From assembly GCA_913041805.1 (NCBI GenBank), contig CAJWIZ010000056.1, forward strand, positions 1 to 5,139: 5,139 nt of DNA. The letters run 5' to 3'. The stretch's first letter is position 1. Each line of letters begins with the position of its first letter. The notes below the pieces were generated by a model. That model was not told the origin of the DNA, did no database searches, and saw nothing but the letters and a program-made list of their open reading frames with translations. This DNA is from an uncultured Prochlorococcus sp. GTDB lineage: Bacteria > Cyanobacteriota > Cyanobacteriia > PCC-6307 > Cyanobiaceae. The position numbers and the translations under genes are program-made. Positions 1-5,139 of this stretch are shown here, piece by piece.

Positions 1-946
1 GAATGCCTTGAAAAGAGTGGAGGGTCTTGCTAATTGAGGATGCACTAAGACCAACATTCCGTGCAGCCGCAGTAACCATCAATAGATTTTGGAGATTATG
101 TTCTCCTGGTATTCCTAGCTCTGAAGAGTGAAAGATTTCCTCTCCATTTTCGATAACCATTCCTTGTTCATTAATCCAAAAGTCCAAGAGATGATTATTC
201 TGAACATTATTCCTGGCACTGATCCAAATACCTTTTTTCATTTGTGCCCTTTTTTGCGTTAAATATTTATCATCAGCGTTGTAAATAGGTATCTCTGAGT
301 TGTCCAGAAGTCGTTTCTTTATTGCACCGTAATTTTCGATTGTTCCATGGCGTTCTAGATGGTCAGATGTGAGGTTTGTCCAAATCCCAATGTGCGGTGA
401 TATGTCATTAGCTGCTTCAATTTGGTAGCTACTCAACTCCATAATTAACCAGTCTGGCTTTTCTTTTGTATTGCGATATTTGAATGCTAGTTCTGCTGCC
501 GAGTTGCCCATATTCCCTCCCATAGGAGCTTTGACTTGACTCGCTTCAAGAACATGGTTCAGCATGTGAGTAACAGTGGTTTTACCGTTTGTTCCTGTAA
601 TACCAATCCACTGCAAATGCTTAAGCTTTTCCCATGCCAAGCCCATTTCTCCTTTGATTGTTATTCCTAATTTTCGAAGTTCATTCAGAGTTTTGTGATC
701 CCATGGAATGCCTGGACTAATTACGACTGAATCAAGTTGCTCTAGCCAAGGACTGAAGCTTAAAAGTTCTAGAGGTTTTCCTAGCTCTACTTTGATGCCT
801 TTGGTTCTTAAATTCTCTGCATGAGATCTGTATTGAGGCCCTTCAGAGCTTTCGAAAACTATTACTTGATGACCGTCTGAATGGAGCAACTTCGCGGCAC
901 CAATTCCTGAACGACCTAGCCCTACGACCACTATTTTTGATTTCAA
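1..946 (-). CDS. murD: UDP-N-acetylmuramoyl-L-alanine--D-glutamate ligase (MurD), 3' end cut by window edge
   Basis: MurD is the cytoplasmic ATP-dependent ligase that adds D-glutamate to UDP-MurNAc-L-Ala in peptidoglycan precursor synthesis. My reverse-strand translation gives 315 residues with no stop. The N-terminal Rossmann-like domain opens with VVVGLGRSGIGAAKLL (residues 6-21). The central ATPase domain has the P-loop GITGTNGKTT (115-124), ELSSYQIE (170-177) and NLTSDHLERHG (191-201), followed by lysines 210-211 in the region of the carbamylated lysine of Mur ligases. GEHNLQN (281-287) marks the approach to the C-terminal domain. The family is usually about 440-470 residues, so roughly the last third lies beyond position 1. 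There is no ATG near the N-terminus. I chose TTG at 946 because it puts the Rossmann motif at the expected place and follows an AGGAG; TTG 958 and GTG 931 are alternatives. Recognition of MurD is secure; the start is less so. Confidence 0.95.
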   Translation of the reverse strand, partial: MKSKIVVVGLGRSGIGAAKLLHSDGHQVIVFESSEGPQYRSHAENLRTKGIKVELGKPLELLSFSPWLEQLDSVVISPGIPWDHKTLNELRKLGITIKGEMGLAWEKLKHLQWIGITGTNGKTTVTHMLNHVLEASQVKAPMGGNMGNSAAELAFKYRNTKEKPDWLIMELSSYQIEAANDISPHIGIWTNLTSDHLERHGTIENYGAIKKRLLDNSEIPIYNADDKYLTQKRAQMKKGIWISARNNVQNNHLLDFWINEQGMVIENGEEIFHSSELGIPGEHNLQNLLMVTAAARNVGLSASSISKTLHSFQGI

Positions 947-949
947 GGA

Positions 950-954
950 CTCCT
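950..954 (-). promoter_or_regulatory. Shine-Dalgarno of murD
   Basis: AGGAG on the minus strand, with only 3 nt (TCC) before the TTG at 946, which is tighter than usual. It lies entirely within the 17 nt between the mature tRNA-Val 3' end and murD. It is the main reason for choosing TTG 946, since TTG 958 would lie upstream of it and GTG 931 is 18 nt away. Confidence 0.5.
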
Positions 955-963
955 GCAATGCAA

Positions 964-1035
964 TGGGCGATACTGGAATCGAACCAGTGACTCCTACCGT
1001 GTCAAGGTAGTGCTCTACCTCTGAGCTAATCGCCC
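964..1035 (-). tRNA. tRNA-Val, anticodon GAC
   Basis: The 72-nt minus-strand sequence folds into a complete cloverleaf. It has a 7-bp acceptor stem GGGCGAT/ATCGCCC, a D arm GCTC/GAGC with loop AGAGGTA, and an anticodon stem CTACC/GGTAG with loop TTGACAC, so the anticodon is GAC, reading valine GUC/GUU codons. The variable loop is 5 nt, the T arm is ACTGG/CCAGT with loop TTCGATT, and the discriminator base is A. The 3' CCA is not encoded (the next bases are TTG), so a CCA-adding enzyme must complete it. It lies on the same strand as the genes on both sides, 17 nt before the murD start. Confidence 0.97.
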
Positions 1036-1046
1036 GTTAAAGCAAC

Positions 1047-1076
1047 ATTGTTTTGTCGCTGAACTTTGCTCTTCAA
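1047..1076 (-). promoter_or_regulatory. Candidate promoter for tRNA-Val (and perhaps murD)
   Basis: On the minus strand, TTGAAG (1076-1071, four of six matches to TTGACA) and AACAAT (1052-1047, four of six matches to TATAAT) are separated by 18 nt. Transcription from it would start a few bases before the tRNA 5' end at 1035. The position is right for a tRNA promoter, but the hexamers are only moderate, and read-through from the S4-domain gene is also possible. If no terminator follows the tRNA, the same transcript would include murD. Confidence 0.3.
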
Positions 1077-1110
1077 GAAATAAAAGTAGCAGCTTATGAA
1101 CCAAAGCTAC
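1074..1110 (-). terminator. Weak candidate intrinsic terminator after the S4-domain gene
   Basis: Directly after the TAA of the S4-domain gene, the minus strand can pair GTAGC (1110-1106) with GCTAC (1090-1086). A T-rich run TTTTATTTCTT (1085-1075) follows. The stem is only 5 bp with a 15-nt loop, and AGCTT/AAGCT inside the same stretch could pair instead. The position and T-tract fit a terminator, but the stem is weak and its T-tract runs up against the candidate tRNA promoter. Confidence 0.3.
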
Positions 1111-1899
1111 TTATCTCCGAAGTAATTGGACCTTCCACCTTTGTCTTTTTGTCATTTCCAAACTAATTATTTCAATAGAACCTCTTTGCTCCAGTTGTAG
1201 ACGATCTCCTACTGCTAACTCTTTGCAGGCTTGTTTGACTGGGAGCCAATTCAGTCGAAGCCGACCTTCTTTAATTTGAGTGATGATTTTTGCCCTTGAT
1301 AAGCCGAAACCAGCAGAAGCTATTGCATCAAGGCGGGTTGATGCTTCAACAGTGCTGAACATTTTGCAGAGACGAGGTGTAGGGATTTGTAATTCTTTTT
1401 TGTTTACTGCCTCGCAATGGATTTGGACATCTCGAACTTTGCCAATGGATCCATTTAGGACTTTTGCGGCCTCAGGCGTACATAAGGCTTGCGCTCCTCT
1501 ATCACCTTTTGTCCAGATATCTCCAATTGCACCTTGGGGAACGCCAATAATTTCTAGAGACTTGCGAAAGTCTTTCGCTGAAGCTCTGTCAAATAGAAAA
1601 TTCCCTTCTATTAGAAGACCTTCAATAGGCGCAGATGTTTCAGTGATGGAGATTTCGTCTTCGTAACGGATGCATTGCAATCTTTGACGCTCTGCACCAG
1701 GGTGTCCCCCATCTGAATGCCAATAGAGATTATTGAGAGGACTTAGTCTCCTCAATGCTTCTTCACGAAGTGGGGCTGAAAGAAATGAACTCCAACTTGG
1801 CTGCCATGTTTTAAAGACTTTCTCTGCTTGCTCCAAAAGCTCCTGCATACCCACAGGGTTCGTGCAACCTTTCAAGAACTCTTCTCTAGAAAGTTTCAC
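1111..1899 (-). CDS. Photosystem II S4-domain protein (YlmH-like RNA-binding protein)
   Basis: The 262-residue protein has a C-terminal S4 RNA-binding domain at about residues 186-245: STRLDAIASAGFGLSR, then AKIITQIKEGRLRLNW and a basic stretch. The N-terminal part carries GGHPGAERQRL (64-74) and GVPQGAIGDI (119-128), typical of the YlmH-like family. Length and layout match the cyanobacterial/plastid 'photosystem II S4 domain protein' family, of which Synechocystis Slr1646 was reported in purified photosystem II. Firmicute YlmH binds ribosomal 50S complexes with stalled nascent chains, so a translation or ribosome role is equally plausible here. The start is GTG at 1899, overlapping the upstream gene's TGA (GTGA). 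A weak TAAGG lies 11 nt upstream, so translation probably depends on coupling. Family membership is firm; the cellular role is inferred. Confidence 0.85.
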   Translation of the reverse strand: MKLSREEFLKGCTNPVGMQELLEQAEKVFKTWQPSWSSFLSAPLREEALRRLSPLNNLYWHSDGGHPGAERQRLQCIRYEDEISITETSAPIEGLLIEGNFLFDRASAKDFRKSLEIIGVPQGAIGDIWTKGDRGAQALCTPEAAKVLNGSIGKVRDVQIHCEAVNKKELQIPTPRLCKMFSTVEASTRLDAIASAGFGLSRAKIITQIKEGRLRLNWLPVKQACKELAVGDRLQLEQRGSIEIISLEMTKRQRWKVQLLRR

Positions 1900-2480
1900 T
1901 GATCTAATAGCCTTACAACCTCTATTGGTTTAACTTCTTGTAATAAGTTCCAAGGCAATTCAACTTCTAATGGTGTTTCAAGAAAGAGCAGCCATAGGCC
2001 TTGTTCATTTAGCTTTTTAATACTGATTATATCTTCTATATTTTTTGGCCTAACACTTGCTGCACCTACATAACTGCCCATCCAACCTGAAACCATTCCA
2101 ACCAGCCCACCTGTTATTTGTTCACCTAAAAAATTTATACCTAAGTCTGAAAAGGTTTTGAGATTGGTCATTGCAGTAAATGTTAGACCTGCAATAAAAC
2201 CAAAGGGCATTAACAAAAAAGCCATGTTGCGTTGACGGGTTTGTTTGGAGAGTTCTGGATTTAGCAACGGGACTTTTGTAATTTCGATTGGATTAGGACA
2301 GTTGAATTCGCTCCCCTCATCAATTGTGTTTTCTTGAGATTGTTCCGTTTTTATGGATTGCTTTCCTATACCAGGTTTGATCAAATCACACCTCACAATC
2401 GGAGTGGACACGCTTTGCAGTCTTTCAATTAGTTGATTGGCTTTCTCCCTATTAGGAAGAGCAACTATGCAAATAGACAC
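1896..2480 (-). CDS. Conserved-type two-membrane-segment protein of unknown function
   Basis: I do not recognise a named family for this 194-residue protein. Residues 1-33 look like a small alpha/beta unit: SICIVALPN, then a helix REKANQLIERLQS. Residues 36-82 are a polar, partly acidic linker. Two hydrophobic stretches follow, at about 86-104 (AFLLMPFGFIAGLTFTAM) and a glycine-rich one at about 121-143 (GGLVGMVSGWMGSYVGAA). The C-terminus (about 160-194) looks like beta strands, WLLFLETPLEVELPW. The pattern of an N-terminal soluble fold plus glycine-rich membrane hairpin resembles stress-protein families such as YflT-like proteins, but this is shape only. The start must be the GTG at 2480, because an in-frame TGA sits directly before it and GAGGA lies 8 nt upstream. 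It is translationally coupled to the S4-domain gene by a 4-nt overlap, suggesting related function or stoichiometry. Confidence 0.75.
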   Translation of the reverse strand: MSICIVALPNREKANQLIERLQSVSTPIVRCDLIKPGIGKQSIKTEQSQENTIDEGSEFNCPNPIEITKVPLLNPELSKQTRQRNMAFLLMPFGFIAGLTFTAMTNLKTFSDLGINFLGEQITGGLVGMVSGWMGSYVGAASVRPKNIEDIISIKKLNEQGLWLLFLETPLEVELPWNLLQEVKPIEVVRLLDQ

Positions 2481-2484
2481 TCAT
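2452..2484 (-). other. Out-of-frame 10-codon mini-ORF overlapping the start of the 194-residue gene
   Basis: An ATG at 2484-2482 opens a frame shifted from the GTG start at 2480, coding MSVYLHSCSS and ending at TAA 2454-2452. The same GAGGA lies 4 nt before this ATG and 8 nt before the GTG. It could compete for initiation or be chance. The spacing favours the GTG, the start-codon identity favours the ATG. Confidence 0.25.
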
Positions 2485-2488
2485 GTAT

Positions 2489-2493
2489 TCCTC
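2489..2493 (-). promoter_or_regulatory. Shine-Dalgarno of the 194-residue gene
   Basis: GAGGA on the minus strand with an 8-nt spacer to GTG 2480. It supports that start, which is also the most upstream one possible in the frame. Confidence 0.5.
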
Positions 2494-2521
2494 AATTGTT
2501 TGGATTCTGAACCTTGGCATG

Positions 2522-2542
2522 ATTAAACGTGGTTAGGACCAC
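2522..2542 (-). promoter_or_regulatory. Candidate -10 box with adjoining dyad in the divergent gap
   Basis: The gap 2481-2582 separates the leftward pair from serA. On the minus strand, TTTAAT (2527-2522) matches five of six bases of TATAAT and would start transcription about 35 nt before GTG 2480. No good -35 is seen, which is common in picocyanobacteria. One base upstream of the hexamer lies the perfect dyad GTGGT-N4-ACCAC (2529-2542), placed where a bound protein could block the polymerase. For serA, only a weak TACAGT (2552-2557) is visible. Both the promoter and the operator reading are inference. Confidence 0.3.
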
Positions 2543-2568
2543 ATAGCTCACTACAGTTCAGTTCGGCA

Positions 2569-2583
2569 ATGTTTCGCCTTTGA
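2569..2583 (+). other. Four-codon mini-ORF ending on the serA start codon
   Basis: ATG TTT CGC CTT TGA encodes MFRL, and its stop shares the A of the serA ATG (TGATG at 2581-2585). serA itself has no visible Shine-Dalgarno, so termination-reinitiation could deliver ribosomes to it. The mini-ORF also lacks a clear ribosome site, so it may be chance. Confidence 0.25.
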
Positions 2584-4169
2584 TGACGAAAGTTCTGGTT
2601 TCCGATCCGATTGATCAAGCAGGTATTGACATTCTCAGTCAAGTTGCTGAAGTTGATCAACTTGTTGGACTCTCTATTGATGATCTGAAGCAGATCATTG
2701 GCAACTATGACGGATTGATGATCCGTTCAGGTACTCAAGTTACTGCTGAGGTAATCCAGGTAGCGGAGAAACTGCGCATTATTGGACGAGCAGGTGTTGG
2801 TGTAGACAACGTTGATGTACCTGCAGCTACTCAAAAAGGAATTTTGGTGGTTAATTCACCAGGAGGAAACACTATTGCTGCTGCAGAACATGCGCTCGCT
2901 TTGTTGTTAGCACTTTCCAGGCATGTTCCTCAAGCTCACTCAAGCACCATGGATGGTGGTTGGGATCGTAAAAAATACGTTGGTAATGAGCTTTATAAGA
3001 AAGTTTTAGGTGTTGTAGGGCTAGGGAAAATTGGTTCTCATGTTGCCAAAGTCGCAATTGCAATGGGGATGGAAGTAATTGCTTATGACCCTTTTATTTC
3101 CCAAGAACGTGCTCAGCAGATGCAGGTAAGACTTGCAGCGATTGATGATCTATTTAAAAGTGCAGATTATGTAACTCTTCATCTACCAAGGACTCCTGAA
3201 ACTGAAAATCTTGTTGATGCAAATTTGTTGGCTTCAATGAAACCGACTGCGCGGCTCGTGAATTGCGCTAGAGGTGGAATTATTGATGAGTTAGCTCTTG
3301 CAGAAGCGATCAATTCTGGGGTGATTTCTGGGGCTGGATTAGATGTATATAAAACTGAACCATTACCAAAAGACTCTCCGTTGCGTTTAGTTAATGAGCG
3401 GCTGATTCTTACTCCTCATTTGGGTGCTTCAACTGCTGAAGCTCAGGAAAATGTGGCAATCGATGTGGCTGAGCAGATTCGTGATGTTCTCTTAGGACTA
3501 CCAGCTAGAAGTGCTGTCAACATTCCTGGGCTTAGTGCTGATTTGATGGAAAGATTGAAACCTCATCTGCAACTTGGTGAAACCCTTGGCTTGCTAGTTA
3601 GTCAGTTGTCTGGAGGGCAGGTCAATGATTTGGAGGTTAGGTTGCAAGGTGATTTTGCTCAATTCCCTTCTCAACCAATTGTGATTGCAACTTTGAAAGG
3701 ATTATTGAATAGTGCTTTGGGAGAAAAAATTAATTATGTCAATGCTTCATTAGAGGCAAAAGCAAGAGGTATCCACATACTTGAAGTTAAAGATGAGGCA
3801 AATTGTGATTTCGCTGTTGGCTCTTTGCAAATCACAACAAGAGGAGATAGTGGGGGGCACATAGTTACAGGGACAGTTTTTGCTGATGGAGATTTGAGGA
3901 TTACAAGTATTGATGAATTCCCAGTCAACGTTTTACCTAGTCAACACATGTTATTTACTCGCCATAGGGATATGCCTGGAATCATTGGAAAACTTGGCTC
4001 TTTGCTAGGTCAGCACAATGTAAACATTGCTTCTATGCAAGTTGGTAGAAAGATAGTGAGAGGTGATGCAGTTATGGTTTTGAGTATTGATGATCCAATT
4101 CCTCCCGAGTTACTAATTTCTATTCATTCGATTGACGGGATTCAAGAGGCGCATCCAGTCACTTTGTGA
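2583..4169 (+). CDS. serA: D-3-phosphoglycerate dehydrogenase, long form with ACT domain (SerA)
   Basis: SerA oxidises 3-phosphoglycerate to 3-phosphohydroxypyruvate with NAD+, the first step of the phosphorylated serine pathway in the cytoplasm. The 528-residue protein is complete. It has an N-terminal substrate-domain segment with RSG (48-50) and GRAGVGVDN (68-76), and the nucleotide motif GLGKIG (146-151) with the acidic residue D169 that selects NAD. The catalytic residues are R230 (NCARGG), E259 (KTEP) and H279 (TPHLGAS). A roughly 140-residue intervening domain (about 315-452) corresponds to the allosteric substrate-binding domain of long-form enzymes. A C-terminal ACT domain (about 454-528) has HRDMPGIIGKLGSLLG. 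The ACT domain is the usual site of serine feedback binding in the family; I infer, but cannot see, that inhibition here. The start is ATG 2583; an in-frame TTG directly before it (2580) is less likely. No Shine-Dalgarno is visible. prmA follows after 15 nt, so the two probably form an operon. Confidence 0.97.
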   Translation: MTKVLVSDPIDQAGIDILSQVAEVDQLVGLSIDDLKQIIGNYDGLMIRSGTQVTAEVIQVAEKLRIIGRAGVGVDNVDVPAATQKGILVVNSPGGNTIAAAEHALALLLALSRHVPQAHSSTMDGGWDRKKYVGNELYKKVLGVVGLGKIGSHVAKVAIAMGMEVIAYDPFISQERAQQMQVRLAAIDDLFKSADYVTLHLPRTPETENLVDANLLASMKPTARLVNCARGGIIDELALAEAINSGVISGAGLDVYKTEPLPKDSPLRLVNERLILTPHLGASTAEAQENVAIDVAEQIRDVLLGLPARSAVNIPGLSADLMERLKPHLQLGETLGLLVSQLSGGQVNDLEVRLQGDFAQFPSQPIVIATLKGLLNSALGEKINYVNASLEAKARGIHILEVKDEANCDFAVGSLQITTRGDSGGHIVTGTVFADGDLRITSIDEFPVNVLPSQHMLFTRHRDMPGIIGKLGSLLGQHNVNIASMQVGRKIVRGDAVMVLSIDDPIPPELLISIHSIDGIQEAHPVTL

Positions 4170-4174
4170 GTATT

Positions 4175-4179
4175 AAGGA
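4175..4179 (+). promoter_or_regulatory. Shine-Dalgarno of prmA
   Basis: AAGGA in the 15-nt serA-prmA spacer, 5 nt before ATG 4185. This spacing favours that ATG over the in-frame ATG at 4194 (14 nt). With no room for a promoter or terminator, prmA is probably read from the serA transcript. Confidence 0.6.
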
Positions 4180-4184
4180 CAATT

Positions 4185-5139
4185 ATGGATCCAATGCCTT
4201 TTCGCTCATTTGAGCCTTGCTATTGGTGGCGGCTATCTTTTTGTTTGGCGGCTGATTTTGAGGATATTCTTTTTTGGAAATTAGAAGATTTGGGGATAAA
4301 CCGTGTAGCGGTTCAGTACTCTCCAGATAATTTAGAAAAAGGAATCTTTTTTGTATGGCTGCAAGAAAATGATTGGCCAATTAATGAAAGGGAAAATCTT
4401 TTATGTGCCCTTATCCAATTTGGAAATTCTTTTGGAATATCAATATCCAATTTTGTTTGGGATAAGGTTGCAGATGAGGATTGGAGTAAGAGCTGGAAGC
4501 AACATTGGAGACCTGATCCTGTAGGAAGAAATCTCTTGATTCTGCCTGCCTGGTTAGATGTTCCAGATGAGAATTCTGATCGAATTGTATTGCGATTAGA
4601 CCCTGGTAGTGCATTTGGGACAGGCAGTCATCCAACCACTCGTTTGTGCTTGGAAGCCATTGAAAAAGATCCTCCTCTAAGATCAACAGTTGCTGATCTT
4701 GGATGTGGAAGTGGAATTTTGAGTTTGGCTTCTATTGGATTGGGAGCAGAAGAAGTATTAGCAGTTGATATTGATTCTTTGGCTGTAAAAGCCACTATTG
4801 AGAATGCTCGATTAAATCAAAATTTTTCAGGAAAGTTAGAAGTCTTTCTTGGTTCAGTTGATGTTCTTAAGGAGAAACTAAATGGAAAGTTATTGAATCT
4901 ACTTCTCTGTAATATTCTTGCACCAGTTATTGAGCAAATAGCTCCTAGTTTTGAAGATTTAATTGCTCAGGATGGGAGAGCAATATTAAGCGGTGTATTG
5001 GTTGATCAAGTGCCAAGACTTAAAAACTGTTTGAAATCCCTTGACTGGACAGTCAGTTCTTGCGTGTCTAAGGAGAAATGGTCTTTACTGGAAATAAGAA
5101 AAGGAACAACGACAAAAAATGATCAGCAACGCTTATCAG
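4185..5139 (+). CDS. prmA: Ribosomal protein L11 methyltransferase (PrmA), 3' end beyond window
   Basis: PrmA uses S-adenosylmethionine to trimethylate ribosomal protein L11 at its N-terminal amino group and lysine side chains. My translation gives 318 residues without a stop. A substrate-recognition N-terminal domain (about 14-95, starting WWRL) is followed by the family signature DPGSAFGTGSHPTT (139-152). The class I methyltransferase core has SAM motif I DLGCGSGIL (171-179), the acidic ribose-binding region VDIDSLAVKA (194-203) and NILAP (243-247) in place of the NPPY-type motif. The alignment with known PrmA seems to end near LLEIRK (301-306), whereas this frame continues with a polar tail of at least 12 residues. 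PrmA is normally about 290-305 residues. The roughly 12 residues before WWRL are also longer than in many relatives, but ATG 4185 has the good Shine-Dalgarno. Recognition as PrmA is firm; the C-terminal end is outside the window. Confidence 0.95.
   Translation, partial: MDPMPFRSFEPCYWWRLSFCLAADFEDILFWKLEDLGINRVAVQYSPDNLEKGIFFVWLQENDWPINERENLLCALIQFGNSFGISISNFVWDKVADEDWSKSWKQHWRPDPVGRNLLILPAWLDVPDENSDRIVLRLDPGSAFGTGSHPTTRLCLEAIEKDPPLRSTVADLGCGSGILSLASIGLGAEEVLAVDIDSLAVKATIENARLNQNFSGKLEVFLGSVDVLKEKLNGKLLNLLLCNILAPVIEQIAPSFEDLIAQDGRAILSGVLVDQVPRLKNCLKSLDWTVSSCVSKEKWSLLEIRKGTTTKNDQQRLS

Noticed and set aside
1280..1666. 128-codon plus-strand open frame inside the S4-domain gene
   Set aside because: It lies wholly antisense to a well-supported gene, has no recognisable domain, and its composition is what the opposite strand would give.
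1733..1933. 66-codon plus-strand open frame
   Set aside because: It is antisense to the start of the S4-domain gene and the end of its upstream partner, with no domain or ribosome site.
2555..2564. Tandem AGTTC AGTTC repeat before serA
   Set aside because: Two copies of a 5-mer are expected by chance and nothing else supports a site.
2481..2582. Riboswitch or attenuator before serA
   Set aside because: Only about 100 nt are available, with one 5-bp hairpin and no T-tract after it, no serine-rich leader and no aptamer core I recognise.
2872..3063. 63-codon minus-strand open frame in serA
   Set aside because: It is a shadow of the conserved NAD-binding region of serA.
3734..3928. 64-codon minus-strand open frame in serA
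   Set aside because: It is a shadow of the serA regulatory domain with no family features.
4183..4686. Two minus-strand open frames (65 and 91 codons) opposite prmA
   Set aside because: Both are antisense to the conserved prmA frame and show no domain of their own.
1..5139. Mobile element, integration site at the tRNA, CRISPR array or defence system
   Set aside because: The tRNA is followed at once by murD with no duplicated tRNA end or integrase, there are no spaced repeats, and every long gene is housekeeping or of cyanobacterial type.

Overview
The window looks like ordinary chromosome from a low-GC marine picocyanobacterium, most likely a low-light Prochlorococcus. The reasons are a base composition of roughly 40% GC by eye, a photosystem II S4-domain protein (a cyanobacterial/plastid family), compact gene spacing, a tRNA gene without an encoded CCA, and the murD / tRNA-Val / S4 protein / serA / prmA set in one small region. 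The species assignment is inference.

Layout: two transcription directions diverge from a gap of about 100 bp at 2481-2582. Leftwards (minus strand) run a 194-residue protein of unknown function with two membrane segments, then an S4-domain RNA-binding protein whose start overlaps the previous stop (GTGA). These are followed by tRNA-Val(GAC) and murD, which is cut by the left edge of the window and lacks its C-terminal part. Rightwards (plus strand) run serA, encoding a full-length long-form phosphoglycerate dehydrogenase, and, 15 nt after its stop, prmA, encoding ribosomal protein L11 methyltransferase, which is still open at the right edge.

The genes are mostly housekeeping: peptidoglycan precursor synthesis (MurD), translation (tRNA-Val, PrmA), serine synthesis (SerA) and a probable RNA- or ribosome-binding factor linked to photosystem II. 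The small-scale signals are more interesting than the genes. The murD start is a TTG only 17 nt behind the mature tRNA 3' end. A four-codon mini-ORF ends on the serA start codon (TGATG). A perfect 5-bp dyad sits against a -10-like hexamer in the divergent gap. The 194-residue protein can only start at a GTG that competes with an out-of-frame ATG. I found no mobile element, CRISPR array, prophage or defence system, and no clear sign of an undescribed multi-gene system. The best candidate for new biology is the GTGA-coupled pair of unknown membrane protein and S4-domain protein.
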